Assembly: GCF_963931675.1 (NCBI RefSeq) | Contig: NZ_OZ007039.1 | Span: 2,703,806 to 2,767,805, forward strand | Source of the DNA: an uncultured Alistipes sp. | GTDB lineage: Bacteria; Bacteroidota; Bacteroidia; Bacteroidales; Rikenellaceae | Direction: 5' to 3' | DNA length: 64,000 nucleotides | Shown here: piece by piece, positions 9,051 to 17,022 of the stretch | How positions within the stretch are numbered: the stretch's first letter is position 1 | Layout of the letters: each line of letters starts with the position of its first letter | The notes under the pieces: model-generated | Databases searched by the model: none | The model's input: the letters and a program-made list of their open reading frames with translations, nothing else | What the model was told of the DNA's origin: nothing | Translations under genes and position numbers: made by a program

Positions 9051-9217
9051 ATTGCTGTAATATATGTAATGCAGGTTCAGTAAGCGGTATGCATGTCGTT
9101 TGTTAGTCTTTGTCATAATCTTCCGCAACTCTTTTCTTGCGAAGTTAATATGTTTCCATTGCAGGGTCATCACATCCACCACACGGAGTCCGCAGGCGTG
9201 GAACGCAAAGAAGAAGA
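9051..9217 (-). pseudogene. Integrase fragment fused to the tRNA 5' end
   Basis: About 165 bp nearly identical to 31568-31734, the part of the intact integrase that encodes FFAFHACGLRVVDVMTLQW to the Trp-Arg of QQW. There is a 1-bp deletion near 9090 and scattered substitutions, so it is a dead relic. At the left junction both copies read TCCCGCCATTGCTG: seven bases (TCCCGCC, 9044-9050 and 31561-31567) are shared by the tRNA and the integrase, the pattern of a deletion across microhomology. At the right, near 9217, it jumps to sequence matching the upstream region of the integrase gene (9219-9290 versus 32583-32653), so the 5' part of the gene is deleted too. Confidence 0.85.
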
Positions 9218-9256
9218 TTTTCAATATTCCTGTGGAGGAGCAGGGGTCATGTACTT

Positions 9257-9407
9257 TAGGCAAACAAACCCGTTTTTTGAGAAAAAAACAGCCGCGACAA
9301 ACAAATCGTCTTTGTTCATCGCGTTGGTATTTAATTGTTTAGCTGGTTCGAAGGTTATTAATATTTTTCCTTGTTGAATAAGTTTTATGAGTTGATTATC
9401 AATATAT
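9257..9407. other. Junction A: relic attachment region, left end of island 1
   Basis: In order: arm-type motif TAGGCAAACAAACC (9257-9270); a terminator hairpin CGCGACAAACAAA / TTTGTTCATCGCG (9293-9323) whose T tract is on the minus strand; TTTAATTGTTTA; and a core-like TCCTTGTTGAATA (9368-9380) that on the minus strand still spells Phe-Asn-Lys-Glu-Lys-Tyr-stop, a degraded end of the DUF2795 gene. Beyond the core is the left-arm motif TTGATTATCAATATAT (9392-9407), also found beyond junction B, and a further CAAACAAACC at 9435. It corresponds to junctions B and C in the same orientation. Confidence 0.7.
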
Positions 9408-9622
9408 TATGCAATAATCAATGAAAATTTTGCGCAAACAAACCGCGCCGCCAGAGGCGGTCTGAGGCGACAGGAGGAAAAGACGAAAAAATCACAAAAC
9501 GTACAACCGTATCGCAAGACTTCATAAAATAAAAAGGGGCATTGGGATCAGGAAATCACCGGCATTGCAAAAAGACGCAACATTCAATGGAAAAACATGA
9601 CCATTTTCCCGAATAATGATCG
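9408..9622. other. Gene-free left end of island 1
   Basis: AT-rich stretch between junction A and the tetR promoter. I see one CAAACAAACC motif (9435-9444) that could be an integrase arm site, and near 9598 a single TGACC half-site resembling the operators at 10309 and 10364. No credible open reading frame or RNA. Confidence 0.4.
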
Positions 9623-9630
9623 TATCTTTG
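9623..9630 (+). promoter_or_regulatory. -7 box of the tetR promoter
   Basis: TATCTTTG, 21 bp before the tetR ATG. The -33 region is poor and is overlapped by a TGACC half-site (9598-9602), which would allow weak autoregulation. Confidence 0.55.
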
Positions 9631-9651
9631 AAAAGTAAATATATTTAAGTC

Positions 9652-10266
9652 ATGAAAACCAATCGGGAAGAGATTCTGCAAAATGCCCTGCAACTCTTCA
9701 TGGCGATGAATTACGAGAGTGTAAGCCTGCAAATGATCGCCCATAGCGTCGGGTTGACCAAGACGGGGATCTTCAACTATTATCCCACCAAACTCGACCT
9801 CTTCATCGCCGTGGCCGACCGCTATCTCTTCCATCTCCAGGATCCAGGGAACAAGTTCGCCCCGTCAGACGGGTCGCTGCGCGACTTCATCGACAAATAC
9901 GTCGAGGGTGTGGAGCGCACGATGGCCGAAATCGTGCGATTGGGCAACATCCAGCGGGAGAAGATGCCCGGAAGGTTGGCCAATGCCGGTTATTTTCACC
10001 TTTTCCAGCAGGTGCTTTTCTATTATCCCGATGGCAAGCATAAGCTCCATGAATGGATGGAAAAGGAGTTCCGGCTCTGGTGCGACGTCATCGGCCGGAG
10101 TGTCGAGCAGGGCGAACTGCGCGAAGAGATCGATATTCAAGAAGCTGCAGCTCTGTTCCGGCAGGTCTTCATCGGACTCTCATACCAGATGTCTTTCTCC
10201 GATGGCCTTGATGTCGGAATTCTCCGTAAACGTTTTCTCTATATATATGGGTTGCTGAAGCGTTGA
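9652..10266 (+). CDS. TetR/AcrR-family transcriptional regulator
   Basis: 204 aa. The N-terminal helix-turn-helix domain (residues 4-52) has the family pattern EEILQNALQLFMAMNYESVS then IAHSVGLTKTGIFNYYPTK. The C-terminal all-helical ligand domain is divergent and gives no hint of the ligand. Next to it, at the promoter of the following ten-gene operon, are two copies of TGACC-N4-GGT(C/A)A, a typical TetR operator size, so I infer that it represses that operon. The gene lies inside the integrase-less island and is followed by a terminator. Confidence 0.85.
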   Translation: MKTNREEILQNALQLFMAMNYESVSLQMIAHSVGLTKTGIFNYYPTKLDLFIAVADRYLFHLQDPGNKFAPSDGSLRDFIDKYVEGVERTMAEIVRLGNIQREKMPGRLANAGYFHLFQQVLFYYPDGKHKLHEWMEKEFRLWCDVIGRSVEQGELREEIDIQEAAALFRQVFIGLSYQMSFSDGLDVGILRKRFLYIYGLLKR

Positions 10267-10289
10267 GCAGGCTTTCAGCGGCTTTTTTT
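10254..10289 (+). terminator. Terminator after tetR
   Basis: GCTGAAGC / GCTTTCAGC stem (one bulge) overlapping the last tetR codons, then GGC and seven T. It separates tetR from the following operon. Confidence 0.6.
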
Positions 10290-10299
10290 ACGATTTGAG

Positions 10300-10331
10300 G
10301 CAAAAATATGACCACGCGGTCATATTTTTGC
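10300..10331. promoter_or_regulatory. Operator O1 (32-bp palindrome)
   Basis: Perfect inverted repeat with 14-bp arms GCAAAAATATGACC and GGTCATATTTTTGC around ACGC; inner core TGACCACGCGGTCA at 10309-10322. It occupies the -33 region of the promoter of the ten-gene operon. It could also fold as an RNA hairpin, but its place beside a tetR gene and its repetition at 10364 favour a repressor site. Confidence 0.6.
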
Positions 10332-10341
10332 TTTTTTATGC

Positions 10342-10349
10342 TATCTTTG
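10342..10349 (+). promoter_or_regulatory. -7 box of the ten-gene operon promoter
   Basis: TATCTTTG, 33 bp before the first ATG, lying between operators O1 and O2. No clear -33 TTTG: that region is inside O1. Confidence 0.6.
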
Positions 10350-10363
10350 TCTCCATGAAAAAA

Positions 10364-10377
10364 TGACCAAACGGTAA
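10364..10377. promoter_or_regulatory. Operator O2
   Basis: TGACCAAACGGTAA: same half-sites and 4-bp spacing as O1 with one mismatch, placed just downstream of the -7 box and 5 bp before the first start codon. Confidence 0.5.
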
Positions 10378-10382
10378 CTTTT

Positions 10383-10862
10383 ATGGAAAACAAACCTTTC
10401 GAACGCATCCAAAGGAGCTTCAACTACACTCCTGCGAGCATCTTCACGAACCAATGGTCGAACCTGGCCTTTGGCGTGGGAATGATTGTCATTCCGGCCC
10501 TCTTTCCCTTCGGCCTTCGTATCCGCCACCTGCGGATTCTCTCGCCGGCAGTCTTCTCGACCATTCTGATTGTGGGCGGCGTGCTGCTGCTCTTCTTCAC
10601 CTGGCGGGGCATGCGAAATGCCCGGGCCCTGAAAGCCGCCGGAGGAAAGATCTCCGTAGACGGCACGCGCGTAACCTACCCCGAAGTCGAAAAGGGGAGG
10701 GTCGAATACCGCTCGTTCCTCACCACCGATATCGAGTATGTGAAGGATGACGGGGAGGAGCACCAGTGCAAGGTCAAGACCCCGGACAATTACATCATTT
10801 TCGAGGCCAAATATTTCGATTCGTGGGAGGAGTTCGAAGCCTTCCGCGCACTTCTGGGATAA
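10383..10862 (+). CDS. Two-helix membrane protein, unknown function (operon gene 1)
   Basis: 159 aa, not recognised. Two hydrophobic helices at about 28-48 and 52-73 form a hairpin close to the N-terminus; the cytoplasmic remainder (about 75-159) is beta-rich with a PH-like layout (ISVDGTRVTYPEVEKGRVEY, then IEYVKDDGEEHQCKVK), as in small bacterial membrane proteins with a PH-like tail. First gene of a same-strand operon of ten with short gaps, under the operator pair. Role unknown. Confidence 0.75.
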   Translation: MENKPFERIQRSFNYTPASIFTNQWSNLAFGVGMIVIPALFPFGLRIRHLRILSPAVFSTILIVGGVLLLFFTWRGMRNARALKAAGGKISVDGTRVTYPEVEKGRVEYRSFLTTDIEYVKDDGEEHQCKVKTPDNYIIFEAKYFDSWEEFEAFRALLG

Positions 10863-10883
10863 CAAATATAAAAACATACGGAC

Positions 10884-11570
10884 ATGATTACCAGACTGAC
10901 GAAAATTGCAGTGGCGATTGTTGCCGCCACCTTGACGCTCACGGCCTGCGGGTCGGGCGAAACCTTCCCGATGGCCTCCGCCGAGGGACTTGCCAAAATC
11001 CGGGAGCTCGTTGCGGAGCATGTAGACACCTCGAAGTACAAGATTTACGAGGTGGAGTGGAGCGAGGACAACCGCGACCGCCAACTGGAGAACATCCTCA
11101 CGTATATCGACGTCTACTACATCGACGCCGACAACAACAACTACCACCTCGCGTTCCAGCTCACCGACGGGAAGTTCACGACCGACGGCCCGGAACAGAG
11201 CGACCGCCAGACCAACTCCTATGCATGCTCGACGCCGCTCAGCCTCGATGCCATCAATTTTGACTACCTCCAGAAAATCGGCGAAAAGGCGGATGCGCTG
11301 GTGATGTCCGATGAGGAGGGCAAAAAACTGGCGTTGAAGTCGGCTGGAATGTTCCGTTTCCGCGTCTGGCCGGTGCCGTTGAGCAGCGTCGACCGCTGGA
11401 ACCGCAGCGAGAAGTACCGCGCGGAGTCGGAACAGATGCAGGTGCAGTTCGAGCTGAACTACGTCGATGAAAGCGAATCGCCCGAATACCAGGGTCGCTT
11501 CACAGTGACGAACTACTACACCGTGGCCTTCACGGCCGACGCTGCGGGAGAGGTTGCCATCGACGATTAG
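10884..11570 (+). CDS. Lipoprotein, unknown function (operon gene 2)
   Basis: 228 aa with a type II signal peptide: basic start, hydrophobic stretch, lipobox LTAC with Cys at about residue 22. The mature protein is acidic and beta-rich, without a family I know. A middle segment (TPLSLDAINFDYLQKIGEKA, MSDEEGKKLALKSA) looks like lipid-anchored ligand-binding folds of Bacteroidota but I would not name one. Twenty-one bp behind gene 1. Probably in the outer membrane or facing the periplasm. Confidence 0.75.
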   Translation: MITRLTKIAVAIVAATLTLTACGSGETFPMASAEGLAKIRELVAEHVDTSKYKIYEVEWSEDNRDRQLENILTYIDVYYIDADNNNYHLAFQLTDGKFTTDGPEQSDRQTNSYACSTPLSLDAINFDYLQKIGEKADALVMSDEEGKKLALKSAGMFRFRVWPVPLSSVDRWNRSEKYRAESEQMQVQFELNYVDESESPEYQGRFTVTNYYTVAFTADAAGEVAIDD

Positions 11571-11580
11571 CTGTACAGAG

Positions 11581-12084
11581 ATGGGACTGAAGGGAGGCAC
11601 CCCGCCGACTGCGGGAGCGGACTCCGGACGACTCTTTGCGGCCGGAGTTACCTATATCTGCTGCGGAGCGTGGACCTTGGCCTACGACTGCTTCGTACGC
11701 AGTGCGCATGAGGATGCCCCGACGCGCTACAATCAGGCCTTGTGCTGCTTCATGGCGGGGTGGTATGAGGAGTGCCACCGGCTGGTCGCAGAGGCCGAAC
11801 GGCTGCTGGACGGCACCCTCTGCGAAGTCCCCTGCCCGGGTGTCCCGTCCATGTCGCGGCGGCAGCCTCCCGAAGCCTTCCGTCGCTGGGATGCCGCGAG
11901 CGAATTGCCCCGCTGTCCGCTGCTGCCCGAGACGCCGCACGACGACGCCCTCACGCTGATCCTCCGCCTGCGGGCTGAGGCTGCCTTCCGGCTGGGACGC
12001 TGCGAAGAGGTGCGCACGGTTGCAGCCCGCCTCGGACACCGATACAAACATCTTGAAGACCTGCTCAAACCAATCGACCGATGA
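11581..12084 (+). CDS. Cys-rich helical protein, TPR-like (operon gene 3)
   Basis: 167 aa from the ATG at 11581; an earlier in-frame ATG at 11554 overlaps gene 2 and is less likely. The first 90 residues show a TPR-like spacing of small and aromatic residues (AAGVTYICCGAWTLAYDCF, then YNQALCCFMAGWYEECHRLV), and another helical pair occurs near the end (LRLRAEAAFRLGRCEEVRTV). I count seven or more Cys, unusual for this organism's proteins, but no metal motif. Its last 4 bp overlap the start of the ankyrin gene, so the two are translationally coupled. Confidence 0.65.
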   Translation: MGLKGGTPPTAGADSGRLFAAGVTYICCGAWTLAYDCFVRSAHEDAPTRYNQALCCFMAGWYEECHRLVAEAERLLDGTLCEVPCPGVPSMSRRQPPEAFRRWDAASELPRCPLLPETPHDDALTLILRLRAEAAFRLGRCEEVRTVAARLGHRYKHLEDLLKPIDR

Positions 12085-13610
12085 CACCGCTCCGGGAACT
12101 CTACGACCTTTATTACTATCCGAACCCTGCAAAGGAGGAGCGTCGGCAGCAACTCCTTGCCGAGATTCCGACCGACGCACGTGACGGGGAGAACTACGGC
12201 CGCACGTCGCTGCATATCGCGGCGGAATTTGCCGACTGCGAGGCCATCGCTTCGCTGCTCGACCGCGGGGCCGAGGTGAACGACCGCGACGGAGAGGGGC
12301 ACACGCCGCTCTTCCGCTTGGCCTCGCGCCGCAGCAGGGGCTCCGCCCTGGAAGAAGCGATTGCCTCGGCGGCACGGCTGCTGCTGGATCGCGGCGCGAA
12401 CCTTCCGCGTTCGGCTCGCGGCACAACGGCGCTGATCGAGGCCGTGCAAAACCGCCACCATGCGATGGCCGCCGTGCTGATCGACTCCGGGCAACGCATC
12501 GACTCCGCAAACAGCTACGGCGACAACGCCCTGCACATCCTCTGCCGCCGCGCCGCCGATACCGCAAGGGAGATCGCCGGCAAGGAGCGTTTTATCGCCA
12601 GTTTCGGCGAACGATGGGTCTCGGAGAAGCGGCAGCGGGAGGCCCGTGAGGAGTTGGAGGAGCTCCAGGCGGAACAGATGCGCTGCTATGCAACGGCGGC
12701 ACTGCTGCTCCACAGCGGACAGATCGACCCCGACGAGAAGAACTCGGCCGGACGACGGGCGTTCGACCTTGCCATGGAGGGCGGCGCTCAATGGGTGGGC
12801 GCCCTGCTTTCGGGCGAGGATCCGTTTGACGAACTCACGATGGAGACCGGCGGGATGAACCTCTTCCAGGCGCTGCGCAAAAAGGACCGGAAAGCGCTGG
12901 AGGCCCTGCTGCAGGCGGGTGCCGATCCCGATGCGGAGTGCGATGACCGCGAGATGAACGACTGGACGGGCAAGACGCCGCTGGTCTGTGCTCTGGAGTG
13001 GGACGAGACCGAAATCGCGGCGATGCTGCTTCGGGCCGGTGCCGACCCCGACCGGCGGACCTCGAAGGGTACGGCTCCGTTTGCCGTCTGGATCGATCGG
13101 GGCTGCCGCATTTCGGACGGCATGGAACGATTTGCCCCGCTCATGGAGCTCTTCGAGCAACGGGAATGGCACCCCGATGCCCCACAGACGGGAAAGGATG
13201 AACGGGCCCTCATGCTGGCGTGCCGGCACGATGACTACGAACTGGCCATCTGGACCTTGCGGCGCCTGCTGAAACGGAAGGTCGAGGTGAATGCCCGCGA
13301 TGCGATGGGTCGCACGGCCTTGATGCATCTGCTGGGCTCGCACAGCGCCGGGCCGTATCAGCCTGAGATGCTGGAACGGTTGCTGGAGGCCGGCGCCGAC
13401 CCCTGTGCCGCGGACAACGAAGGGCGCACGGTGCTGCACTATGCGGCGGAGGGCTACACGCATGCGGCGGCACGGCAGGCGGCCGAAATGCTCTTCGACT
13501 TCGGACGGCCCGACGTCTCGGCGGCCGACAATGAAGGGCGTACGCCGATGGACATTGCCATGCGCAGCAACAACGAGCCGCTTGTAAAGTTTTTGCTGAA
13601 ACACGTCTGA
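12081..13610 (+). CDS. Ankyrin-repeat protein (operon gene 4)
   Basis: 509 aa made mostly of ankyrin repeats: GRTSLHIAAEFADCEAIASL near residue 39, then RGTTALIEAVQNRHHAMAAV, KTPLVCALEWDETEIAAMLL, GRTALMHLL, GRTVLHYAAEGYTHAAARQA and a final GRTPMDIAMRSNNEPLVKFL. A charged helical insert (about 165-215, EKRQREAREELEELQAEQ) breaks the array. No signal peptide, so cytoplasmic. Ankyrin arrays bind proteins; no enzymatic domain is attached. Its pairing with another ankyrin gene and two DUF1266 genes suggests a scaffold or an inhibitor for other products of this operon (inference). Confidence 0.85.
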   Translation: MTPLRELYDLYYYPNPAKEERRQQLLAEIPTDARDGENYGRTSLHIAAEFADCEAIASLLDRGAEVNDRDGEGHTPLFRLASRRSRGSALEEAIASAARLLLDRGANLPRSARGTTALIEAVQNRHHAMAAVLIDSGQRIDSANSYGDNALHILCRRAADTAREIAGKERFIASFGERWVSEKRQREAREELEELQAEQMRCYATAALLLHSGQIDPDEKNSAGRRAFDLAMEGGAQWVGALLSGEDPFDELTMETGGMNLFQALRKKDRKALEALLQAGADPDAECDDREMNDWTGKTPLVCALEWDETEIAAMLLRAGADPDRRTSKGTAPFAVWIDRGCRISDGMERFAPLMELFEQREWHPDAPQTGKDERALMLACRHDDYELAIWTLRRLLKRKVEVNARDAMGRTALMHLLGSHSAGPYQPEMLERLLEAGADPCAADNEGRTVLHYAAEGYTHAAARQAAEMLFDFGRPDVSAADNEGRTPMDIAMRSNNEPLVKFLLKHV

Positions 13611-13620
13611 AATCAATGCT

Positions 13621-14610
13621 ATGGATAACTTCCAAACCTTTCTGAACGCCTGCCGTAACGGGCAGAAAAACATCGTGAAGATCCTCCTCGAACGGGGAGG
13701 CATCGACCTCGACCGGCGCGATGCCGAGGGCAATACGGCGCTCCATTACGCCTGCCGCGAGGGATACCGGGATCTGGTCGTGCTGCTGCTGGAAAAGGGA
13801 GCCGACGCCTCGTCCGCAAACAACCGGGGCGAAACGCCCCTCCACACCGCTGCCCGAAAGGGGAACCGCGAGATCCTGGCCCGCCTTCTCGACGCCGGAG
13901 CCGATCCGGATGCCGCCGACCGGGAGGGTTGCACGCCGCTGATGCGGCTCGTGGAAAACCACCGTACGGATGCCGCGCTGTGGCTGATCGACCGCGGTGC
14001 CGACACCGGGGCCACGGACCGGACGGGACACAGCGCGCTGGACTACGCCACGGCACACGGGCTGACGGAGGTGGTGGCCCGGTTGAGCCAAAACGGATCC
14101 GGCGCGACGGACAGCCACGATGCCGAAGGCAATACGCCGCTGCATCAGGCGGTCTACAACGATCAGGCCGAGGTCGTGCGCACGCTGCTTGCGGTCTCGA
14201 AGGCGCAACTCGATGCGCCGAACGACGCGGGCGATACCCCGCTGCTGGTGGCGTGCGGACGCGGGAATCTGCACATTGCCCGGATGCTCCTCGACGCCGG
14301 AGCCGACGCCTCCCGTGCGCTGCCCAACGGAACAACGCCGCTGCATGGGGCGGCACAGGCGGGCAACCGCTTTCTTGTGGAGGCGCTGCTCGGGGCCGGC
14401 GCGGCGGTTGACGCCCGCAACGGAGTGGGCGAAACGGCCCTGCTCGTGGCGGCACGTGCCGGGAACAACGAGGTCGTGCGTCAGCTGGTGGAGCGCCATG
14501 CCGAAGTCAATGCGGCGGACAACCTCCAGCACACGGCACTCTACTACGCCGGCGAGCGCGGCTTCACGGAGATCGTCGAACTGCTGCTCGGGGCCGGCGC
14601 CGAAGGATAA
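13621..14610 (+). CDS. Ankyrin-repeat protein (operon gene 5)
   Basis: 329 aa, almost nothing but ankyrin repeats, about nine of 33 residues (GNTALHYACREGYRDLVVLL, GETPLHTAARKGNREILARL, GNTPLHQAVYNDQAEVVRTL, GTTPLHGAAQAGNRFLVEAL, HTALYYAGERGFTEIVELLL). No signal peptide. More regular than gene 4, so perhaps a younger expansion. Starts 10 bp after gene 4. Likely a soluble binding partner; target unknown. Confidence 0.87.
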   Translation: MDNFQTFLNACRNGQKNIVKILLERGGIDLDRRDAEGNTALHYACREGYRDLVVLLLEKGADASSANNRGETPLHTAARKGNREILARLLDAGADPDAADREGCTPLMRLVENHRTDAALWLIDRGADTGATDRTGHSALDYATAHGLTEVVARLSQNGSGATDSHDAEGNTPLHQAVYNDQAEVVRTLLAVSKAQLDAPNDAGDTPLLVACGRGNLHIARMLLDAGADASRALPNGTTPLHGAAQAGNRFLVEALLGAGAAVDARNGVGETALLVAARAGNNEVVRQLVERHAEVNAADNLQHTALYYAGERGFTEIVELLLGAGAEG

Positions 14611-14641
14611 AATGAATCGAAAACCTTAAAACATACCGAAC

Positions 14642-15646
14642 ATGGCAAACGAGAAGATGAAACCTCAAAGCCCGGAGGAGATTGCCCGGGCGGCACAGGA
14701 GGCGGCCCTGGAGCAGATGCGCGCAATGATGGGCTCGATTCCGGGAATGCCCGACATGGGCGACATGCAGGCACAGATCATGGCCCGGATGCAGGCCGCC
14801 GTGCCCGATCTGGCCGGGATCCAGGCGCAGCAGGCTGCGATGGGAACGCTCGACGGCGTGGATGCTGCCGCCGTGGCCGAAGCCGCCCGGCAGAACATGG
14901 CGCAGGCTACCGCAACGATGCAGGCGATGCAGGACGGGAGTCTCGAAAGGGAGTTGCGCGAGGCGAATGCCGCGGCGCTCGACTGGCTGGGCGAGGACGA
15001 CGGCTGGGAGATCAAGCGCGCCGAGGCGTGCCGGCTGACTGCAGAGCAGTGCCGGCTGATGGCCTTTGCCGCGCCGCTGCTGGTCTACAACGACGAGGCG
15101 GTTGATGCCGTCGAAAGCGAAGTTCTTCCCGAGACTTACCGCACGCAACTGCAGAGTTGGTGGGACATCACGGACCGCGACTCGACGCTCGGAATCGTGC
15201 AGTGGCTGCTCCACGAAGGACACCATGCGGATGCCGACGCGGCGCTGGCGCTCATGCGCGGCGGCCAACCCGATGCGGGAGATCCCGAGGAGAAAGCCGA
15301 GGATGTGCGGTCGATCGCGGAGTTTATGATCGAAAACGGGTATTGTACGGCCGAAACGCTTCCGCGGACGGTCATCGCCTGGGATCTGGTGCGTATTGCC
15401 AACCTCGGGCGCTGGGCCCTTCACGCCGGTTATCTCTCCGGGGAGGAGATGTGGCAGGTGATGCAGGTGGCGGCCGATACCGCCCGCGAACACTTCTCGT
15501 CGTGGGAAGAGTACGGATGCAGCTTCGCTATGGGTCGCGGCGTCTGGCACGGCGACGAGGAGGATTGCCAAACAGCCTGGGAGATCGTCAGCGCGCTGCT
15601 CGAAGAGGAGACCTCGCCGTGGCGGCAGATCCCGTGGAACGCATAG
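14642..15646 (+). CDS. DUF1266 protein with Met/Gln/Ala-rich N-terminal region (operon gene 6)
   Basis: 334 aa. The C-terminal 190 residues fit DUF1266: WWDITDRDSTLGIVQWLLHE, then AWDLVRIANLGRWALHAGYL, then SSWEEYGCSFAMGRGVWHG and a closing SPWRQIPW. The first 130 residues are low-complexity and helical, rich in Met, Gln and Ala (MRAMMGSIPGMPDMGDMQAQ and repeats of Ala-Gln-Met), probably a coiled-coil or flexible assembly segment. DUF1266 has no established biochemical role; in E. coli the DUF1266 genes ybeR and ybeU lie among Sel1-repeat and DnaJ-like genes, a similar pairing with repeat proteins. Confidence 0.8.
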   Translation: MANEKMKPQSPEEIARAAQEAALEQMRAMMGSIPGMPDMGDMQAQIMARMQAAVPDLAGIQAQQAAMGTLDGVDAAAVAEAARQNMAQATATMQAMQDGSLERELREANAAALDWLGEDDGWEIKRAEACRLTAEQCRLMAFAAPLLVYNDEAVDAVESEVLPETYRTQLQSWWDITDRDSTLGIVQWLLHEGHHADADAALALMRGGQPDAGDPEEKAEDVRSIAEFMIENGYCTAETLPRTVIAWDLVRIANLGRWALHAGYLSGEEMWQVMQVAADTAREHFSSWEEYGCSFAMGRGVWHGDEEDCQTAWEIVSALLEEETSPWRQIPWNA

Positions 15647-15667
15647 CAACCCGCCAAGATTGGAACG

Positions 15668-16471
15668 ATGGAACGGGGACTTGAATTCTATGTGATGCTG
15701 GCCGCCGTGGCGGTCGGTGCCCTGACGTGGCTCTACAGGAAAGGCAGCCGGATCTGGCGAACGGTGCGCAAGCTGCGCCGGTCGTTTCAGGAAATTTGCC
15801 TGAACCCGAAATCGGCACTCGATGATGAACACTGCCGCCAGCTGGCCATCGGGGCGATGTACGCCTCGCAGCAGGGGGCCTGGCAGAATTCGCTGGAGAC
15901 GGGGATTTTCGACACGCTGTCCGAAATCCTGGGCGGCTGGTGGGGGATCGATTCCACCACGGAGGCCCGCGGGCAACTGGACTACCTCTGCGAAAAGGGA
16001 TTCCGCTACTACTGGCCCACGGTGTTCGAAGCCCTTCGGCTCGACGACCGCGAGCGGCAGGACGAGCTTCTCCAGCAGCGGATGACCTCGCAGGAGGATT
16101 ACGACAAGGCCTCGTCGCAACTCGAAAACCTGCGAGAGACCCTCGGCGAACTCCTCTCGTGCGGCGTGGTCGCCTCGAAAGAAGAACTCAACGGCTGCAA
16201 CGTGACGGGTTGGGATGCCGGGCGCATTGTCTTCCTGGCACGGGCCTGCTGCGAAATGGGCTACCTCACCGAAGGGGAGGCCTGGGCGTACATCGGCCGG
16301 GCCGATGCGCTGGCACATGAGGCATGCGGGTCGTGGCGCGAACTGGCGATGAGCTATATTCTCGGGCGTTTGCTCTGGGGAGGCAAACGGGCCTACAGTT
16401 CGGTGATGAAGACGACGGCCGACGTACTGCTGAGCGACCCCAAGAGCCCGTGGGTGCGCTACCCGTGGTAA
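15668..16471 (+). CDS. Membrane-anchored DUF1266 protein (operon gene 7)
   Basis: 267 aa. One N-terminal membrane helix (about 5-24, YVMLAAVAVGALTWLY) then a DUF1266 domain: GGWWGIDSTTEARGQLDYLC, NVTGWDAGRIVFLARACCEM, GSWRELAMSYILGRLLWGGK and terminal SPWVRYPW. It is a paralogue of gene 6 with a different N-terminus: one is tethered to the inner membrane, the other soluble. Starts 21 bp behind gene 6. Confidence 0.8.
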   Translation: MERGLEFYVMLAAVAVGALTWLYRKGSRIWRTVRKLRRSFQEICLNPKSALDDEHCRQLAIGAMYASQQGAWQNSLETGIFDTLSEILGGWWGIDSTTEARGQLDYLCEKGFRYYWPTVFEALRLDDRERQDELLQQRMTSQEDYDKASSQLENLRETLGELLSCGVVASKEELNGCNVTGWDAGRIVFLARACCEMGYLTEGEAWAYIGRADALAHEACGSWRELAMSYILGRLLWGGKRAYSSVMKTTADVLLSDPKSPWVRYPW

Positions 16472-16489
16472 GGGTCCGACTAAACAGAG

Positions 16490-17011
16490 ATGAAAGCCGC
16501 ACTGGAATACCCGGTCTTCTACCTTGCCCCCGCGGAGCATATGGTCTATGTCTTCTGGCGGGAGGAGAACGTGACGACACGCCGGCTGCTCGCCGAGGCC
16601 GACGGCTGGGCCGGGCAGGAGGTGATCGACGCTTCCGGACGACTCTACACGATCCGCCGCTGCCGGGAGACCGGTCCGGTCGGGCTCTACGGTCGTATCG
16701 GACCAACCGATCGGCGCACCGTCCGCTACGACACCGACTTCGAAGAGGAGGTTCGTGATTGTCCGCTCCCGGAGCTACAGGCGTGGATCGCCCGTGAATA
16801 TCCCCGGTCGGAGTGGTTCCGGGAGGCGTGCTGGCGCAATGCCGCCGACTTCCGGCGGGAGGTCTGCCGCTGCCGGAGTTTCGAGGAGCTGGCACGGATG
16901 TTCCGCTGCCGCCCCGAGGAGGAGCCCTCTATCCGACGCGATCTTGTGCGCTTTCTCGCCGTGGCCCTCGTTGTGGGGCTTGTTATCTGGCTGCTGGCCC
17001 GCTACACATAA
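16490..17011 (+). CDS. Tail-anchored protein, unknown function (operon gene 8)
   Basis: 173 aa. A soluble, Arg-rich region ends in a single C-terminal helix (about 150-171, FLAVALVVGLVIWLLARYT), so it should be tail-anchored with the bulk in the cytoplasm. The N-terminal half looks beta-rich (FYLAPAEHMVYVFWREENVT, VIDASGRLYTIRRC); the middle is helical with several Cys. No known family. It adds a third membrane-attached product of this operon besides genes 1 and 7. Confidence 0.65.
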   Translation: MKAALEYPVFYLAPAEHMVYVFWREENVTTRRLLAEADGWAGQEVIDASGRLYTIRRCRETGPVGLYGRIGPTDRRTVRYDTDFEEEVRDCPLPELQAWIAREYPRSEWFREACWRNAADFRREVCRCRSFEELARMFRCRPEEEPSIRRDLVRFLAVALVVGLVIWLLARYT

Positions 17012-17022
17012 AAACAAAAACC

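Noticed and set aside
9012..9263. A short minus-strand gene running through the tRNA
   Set aside because: It only strings together the integrase relic, a frameshift and the tRNA sequence; not a protein gene.
10300..10331. Rho-independent terminator of tetR
   Set aside because: The palindrome lacks an immediate T run after the second arm and a better terminator lies upstream (10254-10289); the repeat of its core at 10364 points to an operator.
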